A stretch of 64,000 nucleotides of DNA from NCBI GenBank assembly GCA_020637595.1, contig JACKKE010000004.1:236279-300278 (forward strand), in the 5' to 3' direction. This DNA comes from Rhodobacter sp. Its GTDB lineage: Bacteria; Pseudomonadota; Alphaproteobacteria; Rhodobacterales; Rhodobacteraceae. Of the stretch, positions 43,006-51,291 are shown one piece after another (within the stretch, counting starts at the first letter, position 1; every line of letters starts with the position of its first letter). The translations under genes were made by a program, and so were the position numbers. Under the pieces are notes generated by a model. It did not search any database, was not told the origin of the DNA, and worked only from the letters and a program-made list of their open reading frames with translations.

Positions 43006-45887
43006 AAGACTTCATCATTCCCTGGGATGACCGCGACTATGGCACCCCGGCGTCGAAAGCCACGAAACAGGTCTCGCTCACCATCGACGGATTTGCCGTG
43101 ACGGTGCCCGAGGGGACCTCGATCATGCGGGCGGCCTCGCTCGCGGGGATCCAGATCCCCAAGCTCTGCGCCACCGACAGCATCGACGCCTTTGGCTCGT
43201 GCCGCCTGTGTCTGGTGCAGATCGAGGGGCGCAACGGCACCCCCGCCTCCTGCACCACGCCGGTGGCCGAAGGGCTCACGGTCCACACCCAGACCGACAC
43301 GCTCAAGCAACTGCGCAAGGGGGTGATGGAGCTCTATATCTCGGACCACCCGCTGGATTGCCTGACCTGCGCGGCGAACGGCGATTGCGAATTGCAGGAC
43401 ATGGCCGGGGCCGTGGGCCTGCGCGATGTGCGCTATGACGCGGTGGACACCCATTTCCGCCCGCGCCAGAACGGCCACGCCAACCCGCAATTCCTGCCCA
43501 AGGATCAGTCGAACCCGTATTTCGACTATGACCCGTCCAAATGCATCGTCTGCTCGCGCTGTGTGCGGGCGTGCGAGGAAGTGCAGGGCACTTTCGCGCT
43601 GACGATCCAGGGCCGGGGCTGGGACAGCCGCGTCTCGGCGGGGATGAAGGGTGACACCTTCCTGTCCTCCGATTGCGTGAGCTGCGGCGCCTGCGTGCAG
43701 GCCTGCCCCACTGCCACGCTGATCGAGAAATCGGTGGTTCAGATCGGCACGCCCGAACGCTCGGTCGTCACCACCTGCGCCTATTGCGGCGTCGGCTGCT
43801 CGTTCAAGGCCGAGATGCGCGGCGACGAGCTGGTGCGCATGGTGCCGCACAAGGGCGGGCAGGCGAACCACGGCCATAGCTGCGTCAAGGGCCGCTTTGC
43901 CTGGGGCTATGCCACGCACAAGGACCGCATCCTGAAGCCGATGATCCGCGAGCAGATCACCGACCCCTGGCGCGAAGTGAGCTGGGACGAGGCGCTGAGC
44001 TTTACCGCGACCCGGCTCAAGGGGCTGATCGCCAAGCACGGGCGGCAGTCCGTGGGCGTGATCACGTCGAGCCGCTGCACCAATGAGGAGACCTTCCTGG
44101 TGCAGAAGCTGACCCGCGCGGTGTTCGGCAACAACAACACCGACACCTGCGCGCGCGTGTGCCATTCGCCCACCGGCTACGGGCTGGGGCAGACTTTCGG
44201 CACCTCGGCCGGCACGCAGAACTTCGACAGCATCGACAAAGCCGATGTGGTGCTGATCATCGGCGCCAACCCGACCGAGGCCCACCCGGTCTTTGGCAGC
44301 CGGCTGAAAAAGCGGCTGCGCGCGGGCGCCAAGCTGATCGTGGTGGACCCGCGCCGCACCGAACTGGTGCAGGACGCCGCCCATATCCGCGCCGCGCATC
44401 ACCTGGCGCTGCGCCCGGGCACCAACGTCGCCATCGTGACGGCACTGGCGCATGTGATCGTGACCGAAGGTCTGGCGAACGAAACCTTTTTGCGCGAGCG
44501 GTGCGACTGGGACGAGTATCAGGACTATGCCGAATTCGTCAGCGACCCGCGCAACAGCCCCGAGGCGGTCGAGGCCCTGACCGGCGTTCCGGCGGACACG
44601 ATCCGTCAGGCCGCGCGGCTCTATGCCACCGGCGGCAATGCGGCGATCTACTATGGCCTCGGTGTGACCGAGCACAGCCAGGGTTCGACCACCGTCATCG
44701 GCATTGCCAACCTGGCGATGCTGACCGGCAACATCGGCCGCCCGGGTGTGGGCGTGAACCCGCTGCGCGGCCAGAACAACGTGCAGGGGAGCTGCGACAT
44801 GGGCAGCTTCCCGCATGAGCTGCCGGGCTATCGCCACGTCAAGAACGACGACGTGCGCGCGCTGTTCGAAGGGGTCTGGGGCACCGCGATCGACCCCGAG
44901 CCGGGCCTGCGCATTCCCAACATGCTGGATGCCGCCGTCGAGGGCAGCTTCAAGGCGCTCTATTGCCAGGGCGAGGACATCCTGCAATCCGATCCCGACA
45001 CCCATCACGTCGCGGCCGGTCTGGCGGCGATGGAGTGCGTGATCGTCCACGACCTGTTCCTGAACGAAACCGCGAACTACGCGCATGTGTTCCTGCCCGG
45101 CTCGACCTTCCTGGAAAAGGACGGGACCTTTACCAACGCCGAGCGGCGCATCAACATGGTGCGCAAGGTGATGGCGCCGAAAAACGGCTATGCGGACTGG
45201 GAAATCACCCAGATGCTGGCGAATGCGATGGGGGCGAACTGGAACTATGCCCACCCCAGCCAGATCATGGACGAAATCGCCCTGCTGACACCCAGCTTTG
45301 CGGGCGTCAGCTATGACTTGATCGACGAGATGGGCTCGGTCCAGTGGCCGTGCAACGACAAGGCGCCCGAGGGCACGCCGACCATGCATGTGGGCGGTTT
45401 CGTGCGCGGCAAGGGCAAGCTGATCCGCACCGAATACGTGGCGACGGATGAAAAGACCGGGCCGCGCTTCCCTCTGCTGCTGACCACGGGGCGGATCCTC
45501 AGCCAGTATAACGTCGGCGCGCAGACGCGGCGCACGCAGAACGTGGTCTGGCACGATCAGGACGTGCTGGAGATCCACCCGCATGACGCCGAGAACCGGG
45601 GCATCCGCGAGGGGGATTTCGTGCGGCTCGCCTCGCGGTCCGGCGAGACCACGCTCAAGGCGACAATCACCGACCGCGTGTCGCCCGGCGTGGTCTATAC
45701 GACCTTCCACCATCCCGACACGCAGGCGAACGTGGTCACCACCGACTTCTCGGACTGGGCGACGAACTGCCCGGAATACAAGGTGACGGCGGTGCAGGTC
45801 GCGCCCTCGAACGGGCCCAGCGCCTGGCAGGAAGACTACGCCGCCCAGGCCGCGCAGTCGCGCCGCATCCTTCCGGCAGCGGAATGA
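43002..45887 (+). CDS. fdsA: NAD-dependent formate dehydrogenase alpha subunit (FdsA), molybdenum catalytic subunit
   Basis: A 961-residue catalytic subunit. The N terminus is NuoG-like, with a [2Fe-2S] ferredoxin (CRLCLVQIEG), the CxxC..H region (LDCLTCAANGDCELQDM), and two [4Fe-4S] sets (CIVCSRCVRACEE, CVSCGACVQACP). A further CAYCGVGC set follows, then the molybdopterin domains. The metal ligand is Cys387 in ARVCHSPTGYGLG; the equivalent is Cys386 in Rhodobacter capsulatus FdsA. No in-frame TGA is used as selenocysteine. It oxidises formate to CO2 with a bis-MGD cofactor in the cytoplasm. It overlaps the small ORF before it and fdhD after it by ATGA. Confidence 0.96.
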   Translation: MKDFIIPWDDRDYGTPASKATKQVSLTIDGFAVTVPEGTSIMRAASLAGIQIPKLCATDSIDAFGSCRLCLVQIEGRNGTPASCTTPVAEGLTVHTQTDTLKQLRKGVMELYISDHPLDCLTCAANGDCELQDMAGAVGLRDVRYDAVDTHFRPRQNGHANPQFLPKDQSNPYFDYDPSKCIVCSRCVRACEEVQGTFALTIQGRGWDSRVSAGMKGDTFLSSDCVSCGACVQACPTATLIEKSVVQIGTPERSVVTTCAYCGVGCSFKAEMRGDELVRMVPHKGGQANHGHSCVKGRFAWGYATHKDRILKPMIREQITDPWREVSWDEALSFTATRLKGLIAKHGRQSVGVITSSRCTNEETFLVQKLTRAVFGNNNTDTCARVCHSPTGYGLGQTFGTSAGTQNFDSIDKADVVLIIGANPTEAHPVFGSRLKKRLRAGAKLIVVDPRRTELVQDAAHIRAAHHLALRPGTNVAIVTALAHVIVTEGLANETFLRERCDWDEYQDYAEFVSDPRNSPEAVEALTGVPADTIRQAARLYATGGNAAIYYGLGVTEHSQGSTTVIGIANLAMLTGNIGRPGVGVNPLRGQNNVQGSCDMGSFPHELPGYRHVKNDDVRALFEGVWGTAIDPEPGLRIPNMLDAAVEGSFKALYCQGEDILQSDPDTHHVAAGLAAMECVIVHDLFLNETANYAHVFLPGSTFLEKDGTFTNAERRINMVRKVMAPKNGYADWEITQMLANAMGANWNYAHPSQIMDEIALLTPSFAGVSYDLIDEMGSVQWPCNDKAPEGTPTMHVGGFVRGKGKLIRTEYVATDEKTGPRFPLLLTTGRILSQYNVGAQTRRTQNVVWHDQDVLEIHPHDAENRGIREGDFVRLASRSGETTLKATITDRVSPGVVYTTFHHPDTQANVVTTDFSDWATNCPEYKVTAVQVAPSNGPSAWQEDYAAQAAQSRRILPAAE

Positions 45888-46705
45888 TGCAAGGCGCAGC
45901 GCCCCGTCCCCGGCTCTCGTTCGGCGCACAGATCGCGCCGGGCGAGCGCGTGCTGCCGCAGGAGGTGGCCGTGGCGCTGTCCTTTAACGGCACCACGCAG
46001 GCGGTGATGATGGCGACGCCCGATCACCTGGCCGATTTCGCCTATGGGTTTGCGCTGACCGAAGGGCTGGCGCGACCGGATGAGATCGAAAGCCTCGATG
46101 TCGTGGAAACCGAGCGCGGGCTGGACGTGCAGCTCTGGGTCAACATCGCGGCCGAGGCGCGGCTCAAGGCGCGGCGGCGGGTGATGGCGGGGCCGGTGGG
46201 CTGCGGGTTATGCGGCATCGACAGCCTGGAACAGGCCCTGCGCGACCTGACGCCGGTGCCGCATGGCGCGTTCCGGCTGACACCGGCGCAGGTGATGGCG
46301 GGCGTGGCGGCGCTGCCCGGGCAACAGGCCCTGCATGACGCGACACGGGCGGCGCATTGCGCGGCGTTCTGGGACGGGGCCCGGGTTGTGGTCGCGCGCG
46401 AGGATGTCGGGCGGCACAATGCGCTGGACAAGCTCGCAGGGGCGTTGGTGTCTGGTAGGATGGGCAATATTGCCCATCCTACGAATGGCGCCGTGATCCT
46501 GACCTCGCGCGTCTCCATCGACCTGGTGCAGAAGGTCGCCGCCCTGGGTGCCCCTGCGCTCGTCGCCGTGTCCTCGCCCACCGCCGATGCCGTCGATCTG
46601 GCCGAACACCTTGGCCTCACCCTCATCGCCCAGGCCCGTCCCGACCGGTTCGAGGTCTTCACCCATTCCGACCGTATCATCTCCGAGGCCCAGAATGTCC
46701 GCTGA
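45884..46705 (+). CDS. fdhD: Formate dehydrogenase accessory sulfurtransferase (FdhD/FdsC)
   Basis: A 273-residue chaperone that passes sulfur to the molybdenum cofactor before insertion into FdsA. The sulfur-transfer cysteines are C107 and C110 in GPVGCGLCG, and the conserved REDVGRHNALDKLAGAL is present. A 28-base perfect palindrome codes for residues 191-200 (GRMGNIAHPT), in a loop between KLAGAL and VILTSR where relatives have a different, variable stretch. The frame stays open, so the gene is probably functional. It overlaps fdsA by four bases and fdsD by eleven. Confidence 0.92.
   Translation: MMQGAAPRPRLSFGAQIAPGERVLPQEVAVALSFNGTTQAVMMATPDHLADFAYGFALTEGLARPDEIESLDVVETERGLDVQLWVNIAAEARLKARRRVMAGPVGCGLCGIDSLEQALRDLTPVPHGAFRLTPAQVMAGVAALPGQQALHDATRAAHCAAFWDGARVVVAREDVGRHNALDKLAGALVSGRMGNIAHPTNGAVILTSRVSIDLVQKVAALGAPALVAVSSPTADAVDLAEHLGLTLIAQARPDRFEVFTHSDRIISEAQNVR
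46455..46482. repeat. Perfect 28-base palindrome inside fdhD
   Basis: GTAGGATGGGCAAT (46455-46468) is followed at once by its exact complement ATTGCCCATCCTAC (46469-46482). No loop bases separate the arms. This resembles small palindromic elements of the GTAGGGTGGGC type scattered in many proteobacterial genomes. No second copy was seen in this window. It is inside a gene and in frame, so it does not act as a terminator there in any obvious way. Confidence 0.75.
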
Positions 46706-46919
46706 GAAACTGATCCGCATGGCGAACCAGATCGCCACCTTCATGGACTCGAAGCCCCACGCCGAAGGTGTCGCCGGCCTCGCCGGTCACATCAACGATT
46801 TCTGGGAACCCCGGATGCGCCGCCAGCTGTTCGAGATCCTCGACGCGGGCGGCGCGGGGCTGAAGCCCCTGGTGCTGGAGGCGGCGGCGCAGATCCGCCG
46901 CCCGGCTGAAGCGGCCTGA
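46695..46919 (+). CDS. fdsD: Formate dehydrogenase delta subunit (FdsD)
   Basis: A 74-residue small subunit of the soluble NAD-dependent formate dehydrogenase (KLIRMANQIATFMDSKPHAE, then HINDFWEPRMRRQL). FdsD is thought to help assembly of the enzyme and cofactor binding. It starts within the last codons of fdhD and ends the operon, 15 bases before the convergent secreted-protein gene. Confidence 0.93.
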   Translation: MSAEKLIRMANQIATFMDSKPHAEGVAGLAGHINDFWEPRMRRQLFEILDAGGAGLKPLVLEAAAQIRRPAEAA

Positions 46920-46934
46920 ACCCGGCGGATCGGG

Positions 46935-47441
46935 TCAGTCGCCCGTGTGCCGCAGCATCAGGTTTGCCGTGGCATAGCAGCCACGCGCGCCGTTGAAGTT
47001 GCGAATGCGCACCTGCATGTAGATTTGATACGATGCGGGGATCGTCGCTCCACCGCTGATCGCGCTGCGGCGTTCGCGGATCTGCAGCGACGGGCGCGGC
47101 GTGGACCGATACAGCGCCCCCCAGGTGTTGTATCCCTCGGCCGCCCGCCAGCGGTTGTTGGGCTCCAGCGCACCGTTCACGCGATAGACCATCGACGCAC
47201 CAACGGCGAGGTCCAGCACGATTTCGCTGGTGTTGCCGCCTTCTTCGCTGGGCGAATACCGGGCCCGCACCATCTCGATATTGGTCGGCCAGCCGTTGGA
47301 CTCGCAGCCGCGGTAGTCGGACAGATAGCCGCCGCCGGCATATTCGGCCTGCGCGGGAAGCGCCGCAAACGCGAGGCCACAGGCCACGGCGACGGGCAGG
47401 AAACGGGTGCTCTGCGAGCGGAGGAATGCGGTCATGCTCAT
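46935..47441 (-). CDS. Secreted protein, GGG/two-cysteine family, copy A
   Basis: A 168-residue protein with a signal peptide (ending ALPAQA, about residue 32). The mature part starts EYAGGGYLSDYRGCESNGW and ends RIRNFNGARGCYATANLMLR. The two cysteines, one near each end, are shared by all four copies in this region and probably form a disulfide. I recognise no named family. YSPSEEGGNTS and IRERRSA match copy C (51292) best. Its ribosome site GGAAGGAGCACAGCC also resembles that of copy C. It is second in a two-gene unit, 24 bases after copy B. A second ATG two codons on is possible. Confidence 0.75.
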   Translation of the reverse strand: MSMTAFLRSQSTRFLPVAVACGLAFAALPAQAEYAGGGYLSDYRGCESNGWPTNIEMVRARYSPSEEGGNTSEIVLDLAVGASMVYRVNGALEPNNRWRAAEGYNTWGALYRSTPRPSLQIRERRSAISGGATIPASYQIYMQVRIRNFNGARGCYATANLMLRHTGD

Positions 47442-47465
47442 GGCTGTGCTCCTTCCCTTGCTGTC

Positions 47466-47984
47466 TCAGTTGCGCCCGAAGGCGAGGCGCATTTCGGCGC
47501 TGCAGCCACGGAGTTCGTTGAAATTCGACAGGTGGATGTTCACCGAGATCAGGTCGTCTTGCTCGTCCATCAGCCAATCACCGTAGTAGGCATCATAGGC
47601 GATGGCCATGATCGGCTCCTCGGGGGTCCAGGGGCCGTTCCAGACATAGGTCGCCGTCGTGACGGTCGCGTAGCGGCGCGAGTATTCCTGATCATACCGC
47701 ATGGCGATGGTCCCGGTGCCGAAGAACAGCGCAAGCTGGGTCTCGTTTTCCGGATTGCCGGGATGTCCCTGCGGCTGCGCGCGCGCCATCACCTGATGGA
47801 TGCCCGTCCAGCCGTATTGGGCGCAACTGTCGGAGAAGGTCAGATAGCCGCCGCCGAGGTATTCGGTAATCCCTTGCGCCGACGCGGCGTCTTGTGCCAC
47901 GGCGGGCAGTGCCGCGCTCAATCCCGCAGCGACCGCGAGGGCGGCAAGCGGCCGATACGGATACAGTCGGGGTCGTTCGGACAT
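47466..47984 (-). CDS. Secreted protein, GGG/two-cysteine family, copy B
   Basis: A 172-residue protein with a signal peptide (LAALAVAAGLSAALPAVAQ). The mature part has EYLGGGYLTFSDSCAQYGW at the start and HLSNFNELRGCSAEMRLAF at the end, the two conserved blocks of the family. A central VMARAQPQGHPGNPENET matches copy D (51809) best. Acidic in the last third (WLMDEQDDLIS). GGAG lies nine bases before ATG. First gene of its pair. Function unknown; the location suggests periplasm or outside the cell. Confidence 0.75.
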   Translation of the reverse strand: MSERPRLYPYRPLAALAVAAGLSAALPAVAQDAASAQGITEYLGGGYLTFSDSCAQYGWTGIHQVMARAQPQGHPGNPENETQLALFFGTGTIAMRYDQEYSRRYATVTTATYVWNGPWTPEEPIMAIAYDAYYGDWLMDEQDDLISVNIHLSNFNELRGCSAEMRLAFGRN

Positions 47985-48062
47985 AGCAATACTCCAATAC
48001 CACGCAAGGTCAGGATGCAGTGCTACGGGTGAAAAAGGGCAGAAATGGGAAAAAGGCGTGAC

Positions 48063-48077
48063 AAATCCTAAGGATTT
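48063..48077. promoter_or_regulatory. Palindrome upstream of copy B
   Basis: AAATCCT, A, AGGATTT (48063-48077). It lies about 80 bases before the start of copy B and just after the modC stop on the opposite reading direction of that transcript's end. It may be an operator for the B-A unit; a weak terminator for modC is less likely because the stem is AT-rich and short. Confidence 0.35.
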
Positions 48078-48092
48078 CAGGGAATCGCCCCG

Positions 48093-49181
48093 TCAACCCC
48101 GTTCGCCGATGGCCTCGCGGGCGACCGAGACCGCCTTGAGCACCGCATAGACCGTGCGTCCCGGCTGCAGCTCCAGCACGGAGGCCGAGCGCCGGGTGAC
48201 CCGCGCCAGCAGCGGCACGCCGCCCACCGACAGCTGCACCAGCGCGCCCGGCCCCTCGCCCAGCTTGACCGCCGTGACGACCCCCGGCAGCACGTTCAGG
48301 GCCGAGATCCCCTGTGGCCGTTCGGTCGCCAGCATCACGTCCTGAGCCAGGATCCGCAGCCTGAGCAGATGCCCCGGCTCGGCCGCGACCTGCGGCACCC
48401 AGACCGGCCCCGCGGGCGTATCCAACCGGCTGAGCCCGTCCTCCTCATGCGCCGCGACCCGCGCGTTCAGCACCGCCCCGGCTTCGCGCAGACCCAGCGA
48501 GGGCGCGGCGGCGGGATCGGCCAGGATCTGTTCGGCAGGACCGGCCAGCCGCACGCGGCCGCTGTCGATCAGCACGACGGTGGTTGCCAGCCGCGCCACC
48601 TCGGCCATTGCGTGGCTGACATAGAGGATCGGCAACCCGACCTCGTCGCGCAGCCGCTCCAGATAGGTCAGGATCTCGGCCTTGCGGGCCTCGTCGAGCG
48701 CCGCCAGAGGCTCGTCCATCAGCAGCATCCGCGGGTTCGACAGGATCGCCCGGCCCAGCGCGACCCGCTGCTTTTCGCCCCCCGACAGGCCGCCGGGGCG
48801 CCGCTTCAGCAACCCGCCGATCCCCAGCAGATCAACGATGCGATCAAAACCGGGCGCGTCGTCCCGCGCCGGGGCAAAGCGGCGCCCATAAAGCAGGTTC
48901 TGGCGCACATCGAGATGCGGAAAGAGCCGGGCATCCTGGAAGACATAGCCGATCTGCCGGCGGTGCGGCGGAACACAGATCCCGGCTCCGGCATCGAACA
49001 GCACCTGCCCGTCCAGCACGATCCGCCCGCCTTGCGGCCGCGTCAGTCCGGCGACCGCGTTGACGATCGTCGTCTTGCCGGCACCCGAGCGGCCGAACAG
49101 CGCGGTGACACCGGCGGGGGCCTGGAACCCGATGTCCAGATCAAAGCCGTCGAACCGCTGGATCAGGCGCACCTCAAGCAT
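48093..49181 (-). CDS. modC: Molybdate ABC transporter ATPase (ModC)
   Basis: A 362-residue ATPase with Walker A FGRSGAGKTT, signature LSGGEKQRVALGRAI, Walker B LLMDEPLAALD, and VFQDARLFPHLDVRQNL, typical of ModC. A C-terminal Mop/TOBE domain (about 295-355, ISALNVLPGVVTAVKLGEG) binds molybdate. ATG 49181 overlaps modB by 8 bases; the frame to 49403 is read-through of modB. It drives molybdate import, feeding the cofactor of the formate dehydrogenase beside it. Confidence 0.93.
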   Translation of the reverse strand: MLEVRLIQRFDGFDLDIGFQAPAGVTALFGRSGAGKTTIVNAVAGLTRPQGGRIVLDGQVLFDAGAGICVPPHRRQIGYVFQDARLFPHLDVRQNLLYGRRFAPARDDAPGFDRIVDLLGIGGLLKRRPGGLSGGEKQRVALGRAILSNPRMLLMDEPLAALDEARKAEILTYLERLRDEVGLPILYVSHAMAEVARLATTVVLIDSGRVRLAGPAEQILADPAAAPSLGLREAGAVLNARVAAHEEDGLSRLDTPAGPVWVPQVAAEPGHLLRLRILAQDVMLATERPQGISALNVLPGVVTAVKLGEGPGALVQLSVGGVPLLARVTRRSASVLELQPGRTVYAVLKAVSVAREAIGERG

Positions 49182-49878
49182 CGCGCGCCCCGATCCGCCG
49201 GGCGACCGCCCGCGCCAGCCATTCCGACAGCAGCAGCGCCAGCATCGACACCGCGATCGCCACCAGAACCAGGCGCAGCGCGCTGCCCTCGGCCCCCGGC
49301 ACCTGCAAGAACGCATGGATGGCCGAGGGCAGGGTCTGGGTCTGCCCCGGAATGTTCGAGACAAAGGTGATCGTCGCGCCGAATTCGCCCATCGACTTGG
49401 CAAAGGCCAGCACCGCCCCCGCCAGGATCCCCGGCAGGATCAACGGCAGGGTCACCGTCGCAAAGACCCAGGGGCGGGGGGCGCCCAGCGTCGCCGCCGC
49501 CTCCTCCAGCTTTGGATCGACCGCCTCGATCGCCAGACGGATTGCCCGCACCATCAAGGGAAAGGCCATTACCGCGGCAGCGAGCACAGCGCCGGTCCAG
49601 CGAAACGCCAGCACGAAACCGAACCACTGGTCCAGCAGCGCCCCCACCGGCCCGCGCCGGCCAAACGTCAGCAGCAGCAGATAGCCGGTCACCACCGGCG
49701 GCAGGATCAGCGGCAGATGCACCAGTCCGTTCAGCAGCTCTTTGCCCGGGAACCGGCCACGCGCCAGCGCATAAGCGACCGCCAGACCCAAGGGCAGGCT
49801 GAGCAGCGTGGCCCAGCCTGCAACCTTGAGCGACAGCGCAACCGCCTGCCATTCCTCGGGCGAGAGCCAGTCCGTCAC
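49174..49878 (-). CDS. modB: Molybdate ABC transporter permease (ModB)
   Basis: A 234-residue permease with five or six spans and the EAA loop EEAAATLGAPRPWVFATVTL. LPLILPPVVTGYLLL and the terminal TQTLPSAIHAFLQVPG are ModB marks. GTG 49878 overlaps the modA stop as GTGA. Confidence 0.93.
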   Translation of the reverse strand: MTDWLSPEEWQAVALSLKVAGWATLLSLPLGLAVAYALARGRFPGKELLNGLVHLPLILPPVVTGYLLLLTFGRRGPVGALLDQWFGFVLAFRWTGAVLAAAVMAFPLMVRAIRLAIEAVDPKLEEAAATLGAPRPWVFATVTLPLILPGILAGAVLAFAKSMGEFGATITFVSNIPGQTQTLPSAIHAFLQVPGAEGSALRLVLVAIAVSMLALLLSEWLARAVARRIGARDA

Positions 49879-50636
49879 GGCAGGCTGAACCCGTGCCGGG
49901 CAAAGATCGCGCGGGCCGCATCACCGGTCAGCGCATCATAGAGCGCGCGGTCGGCGGCGTCAGCGGACTCGGCGGTCAGGGCCAGCGGATAGCGGATCGG
50001 CGCGTGGCTGCCCTCGGGGAAGGTCGCGACGACATGCACCGCAGGTTCCGCCGCTGCGTCCGTCGCATAGACAATGCCCAGCGGGGCCTCGCCCGTCGCC
50101 ACCAGCGCCAGCGCCGCGCGCACATTGTCGGCCTGCGCAACCAGCGGTTCGACGGCCGCCCACTGGCCCAGCGATTCCAGCGCCGCCTTGCCGTATTGGC
50201 CAGCCGGGACCGAGTCGACCAGCCCCATCGCCAGCCGCCCGTCCCCCAGCGCCGCCGCGATGTCGGGCACCGGGCCGGGTTCGGCCGGTTCATGCGAGAT
50301 CAGCACCAGCGTGTTGCCCAGCAGATCGCACCGCGTGCCCTCGGCCAGCAGCCCCTCGGCCTCGACGGCATCCATCCATTGCTCGGACGCCGACAGATAC
50401 AGATCGGCAGGGGCACCGGCGATGATCTGACGGGCGAGGACACCCGAACCGGCATAGGAGACCACGGCATCATGGCCGGTCTCGGCCTCCCAGCCGGCAA
50501 CGACCTCGTCCAAAGCGTTACGCAGCGAGGCGGCGGCGAATACGACGACCGTGTCGGCCGGCGCCGCTGTGGCGGAAAGGGCAACGATCAGCGCAGCCAG
50601 CGACAGGCCGCGCCGGGTGGCGGGGAGAACAGACAT
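49875..50636 (-). CDS. modA: Molybdate-binding periplasmic protein (ModA)
   Basis: A 253-residue binding protein with a signal peptide (LAALIVALSATAAPA). Ligand-site segments VFAAASLRNALDEV and YAGSGVLARQIIAGAPADLYLSA are typical of ModA, as is GLVDSVPAGQYGKAALESL. It captures molybdate (or tungstate). GGAGG lies six bases before ATG 50636; the frame to 50708 is not used since it would run past both Mo-box-like sites. Confidence 0.94.
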   Translation of the reverse strand: MSVLPATRRGLSLAALIVALSATAAPADTVVVFAAASLRNALDEVVAGWEAETGHDAVVSYAGSGVLARQIIAGAPADLYLSASEQWMDAVEAEGLLAEGTRCDLLGNTLVLISHEPAEPGPVPDIAAALGDGRLAMGLVDSVPAGQYGKAALESLGQWAAVEPLVAQADNVRAALALVATGEAPLGIVYATDAAAEPAVHVVATFPEGSHAPIRYPLALTAESADAADRALYDALTGDAARAIFARHGFSLP

Positions 50637-50650
50637 CGGCAACCTCCAGG

Positions 50651-50674
50651 CGTTATGTCTGGCGGAATACATCA
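50651..50674. promoter_or_regulatory. Mo-box-like site 1 (ModE operator) before modA
   Basis: CGTTATGT-N8-ATACATCA fits the 8-8-8 layout of the E. coli modA operator (CGTTATAT-N8-ACATAACG) with imperfect right arm. It lies directly upstream of the modA ribosome site, where bound ModE with molybdate would block transcription. Confidence 0.5.
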
Positions 50675-50695
50675 CCCGGCCGGCCTCATGGCAAG

Positions 50696-50719
50696 CGTTA
50701 TTTCCCATCAGACATATCG
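50696..50719. promoter_or_regulatory. Mo-box-like site 2 (ModE operator)
   Basis: On the minus strand, CGATATGT-N8-AAATAACG matches the E. coli-type Mo-box layout closely. It overlaps the last codons of the modE-like gene and lies about 60 bases upstream of modA. Together with site 1 it could give cooperative repression under molybdate excess. Confidence 0.6.
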
Positions 50720-51090
50720 TCTGGCACGACGGCAGGCCGCATCAACCCTTGCAGGGCCCGCAAATCTGCAGCTCCGGCCGTGCTTGCCGCCGCAACGACG
50801 GCACGATAATGCGCCAACACCGCCACGCCGGTCGCCGTCAGGCTGGCCCCGCCACCGCCGGGACCGCCACGGGCACTGACCACCAGAGGTTCGGCAAAGC
50901 CCCCGTTCATCTCGTCAACCAGCGACCACGCCCGCTTGTAGCTCATCCCCATCGCCCGCCCGGCAGCCGAGATTGACCCGCAGTCGCGGATCCGGTCGAG
51001 AAGCTCGGCCTTGCCCGGCCCGACCATGACCCCTTCACCCAGCAGGATACGCAGCCGCAGGTCGGGAAGGTCAGGAGGGGACGTCGCCAT
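50698..51090 (-). CDS. ModE-type winged-helix regulator without molybdate-binding domain
   Basis: A 130-residue protein with only the N-terminal LysR-like winged helix of ModE (GPGKAELLDRIRDCGSISAAGR, MSYKRAWSLVDEMNGGFAEPLV, then GGPGGGGASLTATG). The two Mop domains that bind molybdate in E. coli ModE are absent; full ModE is about 260 residues. Many alphaproteobacteria have such short ModE-like proteins. It lies directly upstream of modA on the same strand, so it may be its repressor; how it would sense molybdate is open. Confidence 0.85.
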   Translation of the reverse strand: MATSPPDLPDLRLRILLGEGVMVGPGKAELLDRIRDCGSISAAGRAMGMSYKRAWSLVDEMNGGFAEPLVVSARGGPGGGGASLTATGVAVLAHYRAVVAAASTAGAADLRALQGLMRPAVVPDDMSDGK

Positions 51091-51250
51091 TCTGTGCCTC
51101 GAAGATCAGGGACCACGCCGATCGCGGCCGACTGCACACTGCGCAGCACAGGCCTGCAAACCCGGGCGGATCATCGGGCAGTGGATACTTCGGTTGCGGA
51201 CATAACGCCAGCCCGCCCACCACGGCAATCACAGGGGGAACCCCCCAAGA

Positions 51251-51275
51251 ACCGGCACCGGGTCGCGGTGCCGGT
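51251..51275 (-). terminator. Hairpin after copy C of the secreted family
   Basis: ACCGGCACC (51251-51259) pairs with GGTGCCGGT (51267-51275), 7-base loop. It is 16 bases past the copy C stop. On the minus strand it is followed by TTCTTGG, so the T run is weak. Confidence 0.45.
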
Positions 51276-51291
51276 CAGGCTGCCATGTGTC

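Noticed and set aside
43002..45887. Selenocysteine in FdsA
   Set aside because: The ligand codon near residue 387 is TGC and no in-frame TGA occurs before the end.
42948..45929. 993-residue frame antisense to fdsA
   Set aside because: Shadow of the fdsA coding strand with skewed composition and no conserved segment.
46455..46482. Palindrome in fdhD as a terminator
   Set aside because: It is in the middle of an open frame, has no T run and fdsD follows in the same operon.
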